DNA of 64,000 bases, taken from NCBI RefSeq assembly GCF_019457635.1, contig NZ_CP080412.1, forward strand, positions 186,001-250,000, read 5' to 3'. Source of the stretch: Shewanella mangrovisoli. Its GTDB lineage: Bacteria; Pseudomonadota; Gammaproteobacteria; Enterobacterales; Shewanellaceae. The notes beneath the pieces were generated by a model. The model was not told where the DNA came from, did not search any database, and saw only the letters and a list, made by a program, of their open reading frames with translations. Below are positions 62,901 through 64,000 of the stretch, piece by piece. Within the stretch, counting starts at the first letter, position 1, and every line of letters starts with the position of its first letter. The translations under genes and the position numbers were made by a program.

Positions 62901-64000
62901 CGGATGTGGATGGCTTAACCGCAGACCAAAGCTTTACGATAGTGGTGGCAAACGTTAACGATGCGCCGACTATCAGTTCAACGGCGTTAACCAGTGCCAC
63001 CCAGGATGCGGCCTATAGCTACACCTTGGTCGCGACGGACAGCGATGTGGGCGACAGTCTCACCTTAAGCGCAGTCACACTCCCAAGCTGGCTGAGCTTT
63101 AATGCGGCGTCGGGCGTGCTCAGTGGTACCCCAACTAACGCTAACGTCGGCAGTCATGTAGTAGTGTTACGCGCCACGGACGGAGATGGTCTGACGATTG
63201 ACCAGAGCTTTACGATAGTGGTGGCAAACGTTAACGATGCGCCGACTATCAGTTCAACGGCGTTAACCAGTGCCACCCAGGATGCGGCCTACAGCTACAC
63301 CTTAGTGGCGACGGACAGCGACGTGGGCGACAGTCTCACCTTAAGCGCAGTCACACTGCCAAGCTGGCTGAGCTTTAATGCGGCGTCGGGCGTGCTCAGT
63401 GGTACCCCAACTAACGCTAACGTCGGCAGTCATGTAGTAGTGTTACGCGCCACGGACGGAGATGGTCTGACGATTGACCAGAGCTTTACGATAGTGGTGG
63501 CAAACGTTAACGATGCGCCGACTATCAGTTCAACGGCGTTAACCAGTGCCACCCAGGATGCGGCCTACAGCTACACCTTAGTGGCGACGGACAGCGACGT
63601 GGGCGACAGTCTCACCTTGAGCGCAGTCACACTGCCAAGCTGGCTGAGCTTTAATGCGGCGTCGGGCGTGCTCAGTGGTACCCCAACTAACGCTAACGTC
63701 GGCAGTCATGTAGTAGTGTTACGCGCCACGGACGGAGATGGTCTGACGATTGACCAGAGCTTTACGATAGTGGTGGCAAACGTCAACGATGCACCGACTA
63801 TCAGTTCAACGGCAATCACGAGTGCGACCCAAGATGCTGCATACAGCTACACCCTAGTGGCGACGGACAGCGACGTGGGTGACAGTCTCACCTTGAGCGC
63901 AGTCACACTGCCAAGTTGGCTGAACTTCAATACGGCCACGGGCGTGCTGAGTGGTACCCCAACTAACGCGAACGTGGGTAGCTATGCGGTGGTGTTACGC
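56996..64000 (+). CDS. Giant secreted repeat protein (N-terminal 2335 residues, continues)
   Basis: Frame open from the Met at 56996 to the window edge with no stop, behind AAGGAA. A signal peptide ends near residue 46 ('MNGYAAS'). Residues about 47-200 form a unique N-terminal domain. Three repeats of about 124 residues begin near 209, 333 and 457, each with 'VNSSTANG.Y', 'LTLETG' and 'LNGGTI.DAA' (bacterial Ig-like). A further Ig-like region spans about 585-860. Autotransporter-associated beta-strand repeats ('LTKTGAGRLTL', 'SGGVTV') run about 880-1215. Two FN3-like domains are near 1362-1444 and 1530-1620, with an Ig-like domain between. A He_PIG-type domain follows, then seven 92-residue He_PIG/cadherin-like repeats from 1712. 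Surface adhesin or matrix protein is likely; the secretion route depends on the unseen C-terminus. Confidence 0.92.
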   Translation, partial: MSRCKTGYPDDRYQTSACRFVIINTGIKLIARLCFAAVALLSMNGYAASIPSNVAIDFNSSGFIEGADHGSNVFTQGDFKITYSAVNWFQDTDDGQSNSAGLFAGMYSGVETITVETTSGNEFDFVSFYINAFGGGFASVEGFRDGSSVGTQSTGSGFGQANGSFTVTLNNNPFDNVDKVVITSNSSGYYDVFDSFVFNTVPDITPPTVSSVNSSTANGTYKLGDVITVQVNFSENVNVTGTPQLTLETGSTDRTINYTSGTGTSTLNFNYTVQAGDISADLDYVATTSLTLNGGTIMDAASNNATLTLASPGAAGSLGANKALVIDGVVPTVTSVNSSTANGIYKVGDAISIQVNFSEAITVTGTPQLTLETGTTDRAINYTSGSGTSTLTFSYTVQVGDNSADLDYVATTSLSLNGGTIRDAATNNATLTLASPGAANSLGANKALVVDGVVPSVTSVNSSTADGAYKAGDVISIQVNFSETVTVDTGGGTPQLTLETGATDRAINYASGSNSSTLTFNYTIQAGDNSADLDYVGINSLALNSGTIRDAANNNATLTLAPPGAANSLGANKALVVDGVAPNVISIAPTGSPTANAASMDFAVTFDESVGNISTDDFTLVTTGTAAGSIGSVSATSGSNINVAINTISGTGTLKLNLNGSTNIADAAGNGIAAYVAGTVHNVDRDAPAPPSTPDLDDASDTGASNTDNYTSDNTPTFNGTAEANATVTVISSISGTLGTTVADGSGNWSYTAGAMVNGIHNITATATDAANNVSSVSAALTVTIDGPVTVTTNSDAGADATIDGSLATDIADGGGLSLREALAYVAASGRVDFAAGLSGTTITLGAPLSVPSNITLDADALGTATITGSTFTPLGSLTITNGSGDSLTLESELTSVGALTKTGAGRLTLTNTNNSTSYSGGVTVMAGELSIGSDDVFSSGSLTLNGGTLTNNTASFTFDNAIVLGASGGTAQVVGAGQTLNLSGSISGSGALSKTSGGNLTLSGSNSFSGGLSIAGTNGVTAADSTNLGSGTVTINASSLLTLTGTAQTIINAINLAGDATISNANAMTISGIVSGASALTKAGAGTLTLSAANTTTGAVSVTAGGLVLANGSALTDSVAVSVSAGASVILPSGSETVGSLTGAGSLVLTSGTLTTGSNNSSTTFSGVVSGAGSLVKAGTGTFILSGTSTFSGATQVSAGTLLVTGNIAPSSGVTVASGATLGGTGTVAAVSVANGGNLSPGNAGPGLINIAGNLLLNSGANLLLDITGTSAATQYDQLNVTGTVTLTGAAISATHSYVAANGDSYEVIINDGVDAINGTFSGIAEGDVLVAGGNSSNLLVSYMAGSGNELSLTNNLLPGAPTGVSAVAGVSSATIAFSIPTVTGGSAITGYTVTSIPGGAVQTGATSPITVTGLTNGTQYTFTVTATNGSGTGMASSPSNPVTPRGIQTITFSNPGAQNFGTTPTLTAISDSGLTPTFTSSTTGVCTITSGGNLAFVTAGTCTINADQSGDASYLPATQVSRSFTVNAVVPGAPVIGTATAGDAQASVSFTAPGFSGGAPISGYTLVSTPGGITASGGSSPIVISGLTNGTSYSFTVAATNSAGLGSASSASNTVKPNGAPVINGTPTLAVNQGALYNFAPVATDSPGDSLTFSINQTISWLTFNSATGALSGTPSNQDVGVINGIVISVSDGSLSASLPPFNLSVINVNDAPTISSTALTSATQDAAYSYTLVATDSDVGDSVTLSAVTLPSWLSFNAATGVLSGTPTNANVGSHAVVLRATDVDGLTADQSFTIVVANVNDAPTISSTALTSATQDAAYSYTLVATDSDVGDSLTLSAVTLPSWLSFNAATGVLSGTPTNANVGSHAVVLRATDVDGLTADQSFTIVVANVNDAPTISSTALTSATQDAAYSYTLVATDSDVGDSLTLSAVTLPSWLSFNAATGVLSGTPTNANVGSHAVVLRATDVDGLTADQSFTIVVANVNDAPTISSTALTSATQDAAYSYTLVATDSDVGDSLTLSAVTLPSWLSFNAASGVLSGTPTNANVGSHVVVLRATDGDGLTIDQSFTIVVANVNDAPTISSTALTSATQDAAYSYTLVATDSDVGDSLTLSAVTLPSWLSFNAASGVLSGTPTNANVGSHVVVLRATDGDGLTIDQSFTIVVANVNDAPTISSTALTSATQDAAYSYTLVATDSDVGDSLTLSAVTLPSWLSFNAASGVLSGTPTNANVGSHVVVLRATDGDGLTIDQSFTIVVANVNDAPTISSTAITSATQDAAYSYTLVATDSDVGDSLTLSAVTLPSWLNFNTATGVLSGTPTNANVGSYAVVLR
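62129..64000 (+). repeat. Seven tandem 276-bp (92-residue) repeats, last partial
   Basis: Copies start at 62129, 62405, 62681, 62957, 63233, 63509 and 63785, exactly 276 bases apart. Copies 2 and 3 read identical; two sequence subtypes exist (early and late). Each encodes a He_PIG/cadherin-like unit with 'NDAPTISSTALTSATQDAAY' and 'PSWLSFNAATGVLSGTPTN'. The array continues past the window. Confidence 0.97.

Noticed and set aside
62191..63000. Three minus-strand 85-codon open frames, identical or nearly identical to one another
   Set aside because: They are antisense shadows of the 276-bp repeats, which keep that frame open by repetition. No ribosome binding sites or other support.

Overview
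The window looks like a chromosomal segment of a Shewanella-type marine/aquatic gammaproteobacterium. This is inferred from gene content and order: hslR-hslO beside pckA, a complete gspC-to-gspN type II secretion operon, ubiC with a FliL-like gene, an FMN riboswitch before ribB, TonB-dependent receptors, and a GlyGly-CTERM protease. No species call can be made from the sequence alone. No tRNA, rRNA, insertion sequence, CRISPR array or complete prophage was seen.

Layout. 1-1467 is the 3' part of a TonB-dependent receptor. 1.9-4.7 kb is an InhA-like M6 metalloprotease with two PKD domains and a GlyGly-CTERM tail. 4.7-7.0 kb holds ubiC, a secreted FliL-like gene and rlmF. 7.0-10.1 kb is a leftward run: DUF333 lipoprotein, Bax-inhibitor-1 family protein, moeB and moeA. 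Then come ferritin, a large NIT/HAMP/PAS/GGDEF/EAL protein, ribB with its FMN riboswitch, an oligopeptidase B lipoprotein and a GIY-YIG protein. 18.9-20.0 kb is an AT-rich islet with an AlbA_2 gene, flanked by palindromic intergenic elements. 20.2-22.2 kb is a divergent LysR/azoreductase/deaminase unit with a symmetric operator pair. 22.2-37.7 kb is ordinary chromosome: a DGSG-repeat lipoprotein, a methyltransferase, an M14 carboxypeptidase, a FUSC protein, a DAACS symporter, a DUF4892/OmpA protein, an AbgT transporter and pckA. 37.9-39.2 kb is hslR-hslO. 39.4-50.9 kb is the T2SS operon, closed by a terminator, then a YrfG-like nucleotidase.

The most unusual part is 51.8-64.0 kb. Four genes overlap end to start: an AspH-type dioxygenase, a fusion of a PRMT-like methyltransferase with a PhyH-type dioxygenase, a PAPS-type sulfotransferase and a GNAT acetyltransferase. 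They are followed on the same strand by a phage-tail-collar (MdpB-like) protein and by a giant secreted repeat protein, open from 56996 to the window edge (2335 codons without a stop). The giant protein ends here in seven copies of a 276-bp (92-residue) repeat. A reasonable hypothesis is a peptide or surface-protein modification system whose substrate is the tail-collar protein, the giant protein, or a product not seen here.

How parts work together. The T2SS operon supplies the export machine for the GlyGly-CTERM protease and possibly other surface proteins. MoeA and MoeB serve molybdenum cofactor synthesis. HslR and HslO form a heat/oxidative stress pair. Regulation visible in sequence includes the FMN riboswitch, a Fur-like box before ferritin, a LysR operator dyad, a terminator-like hairpin in the GGDEF-EAL leader, and many intrinsic terminators.
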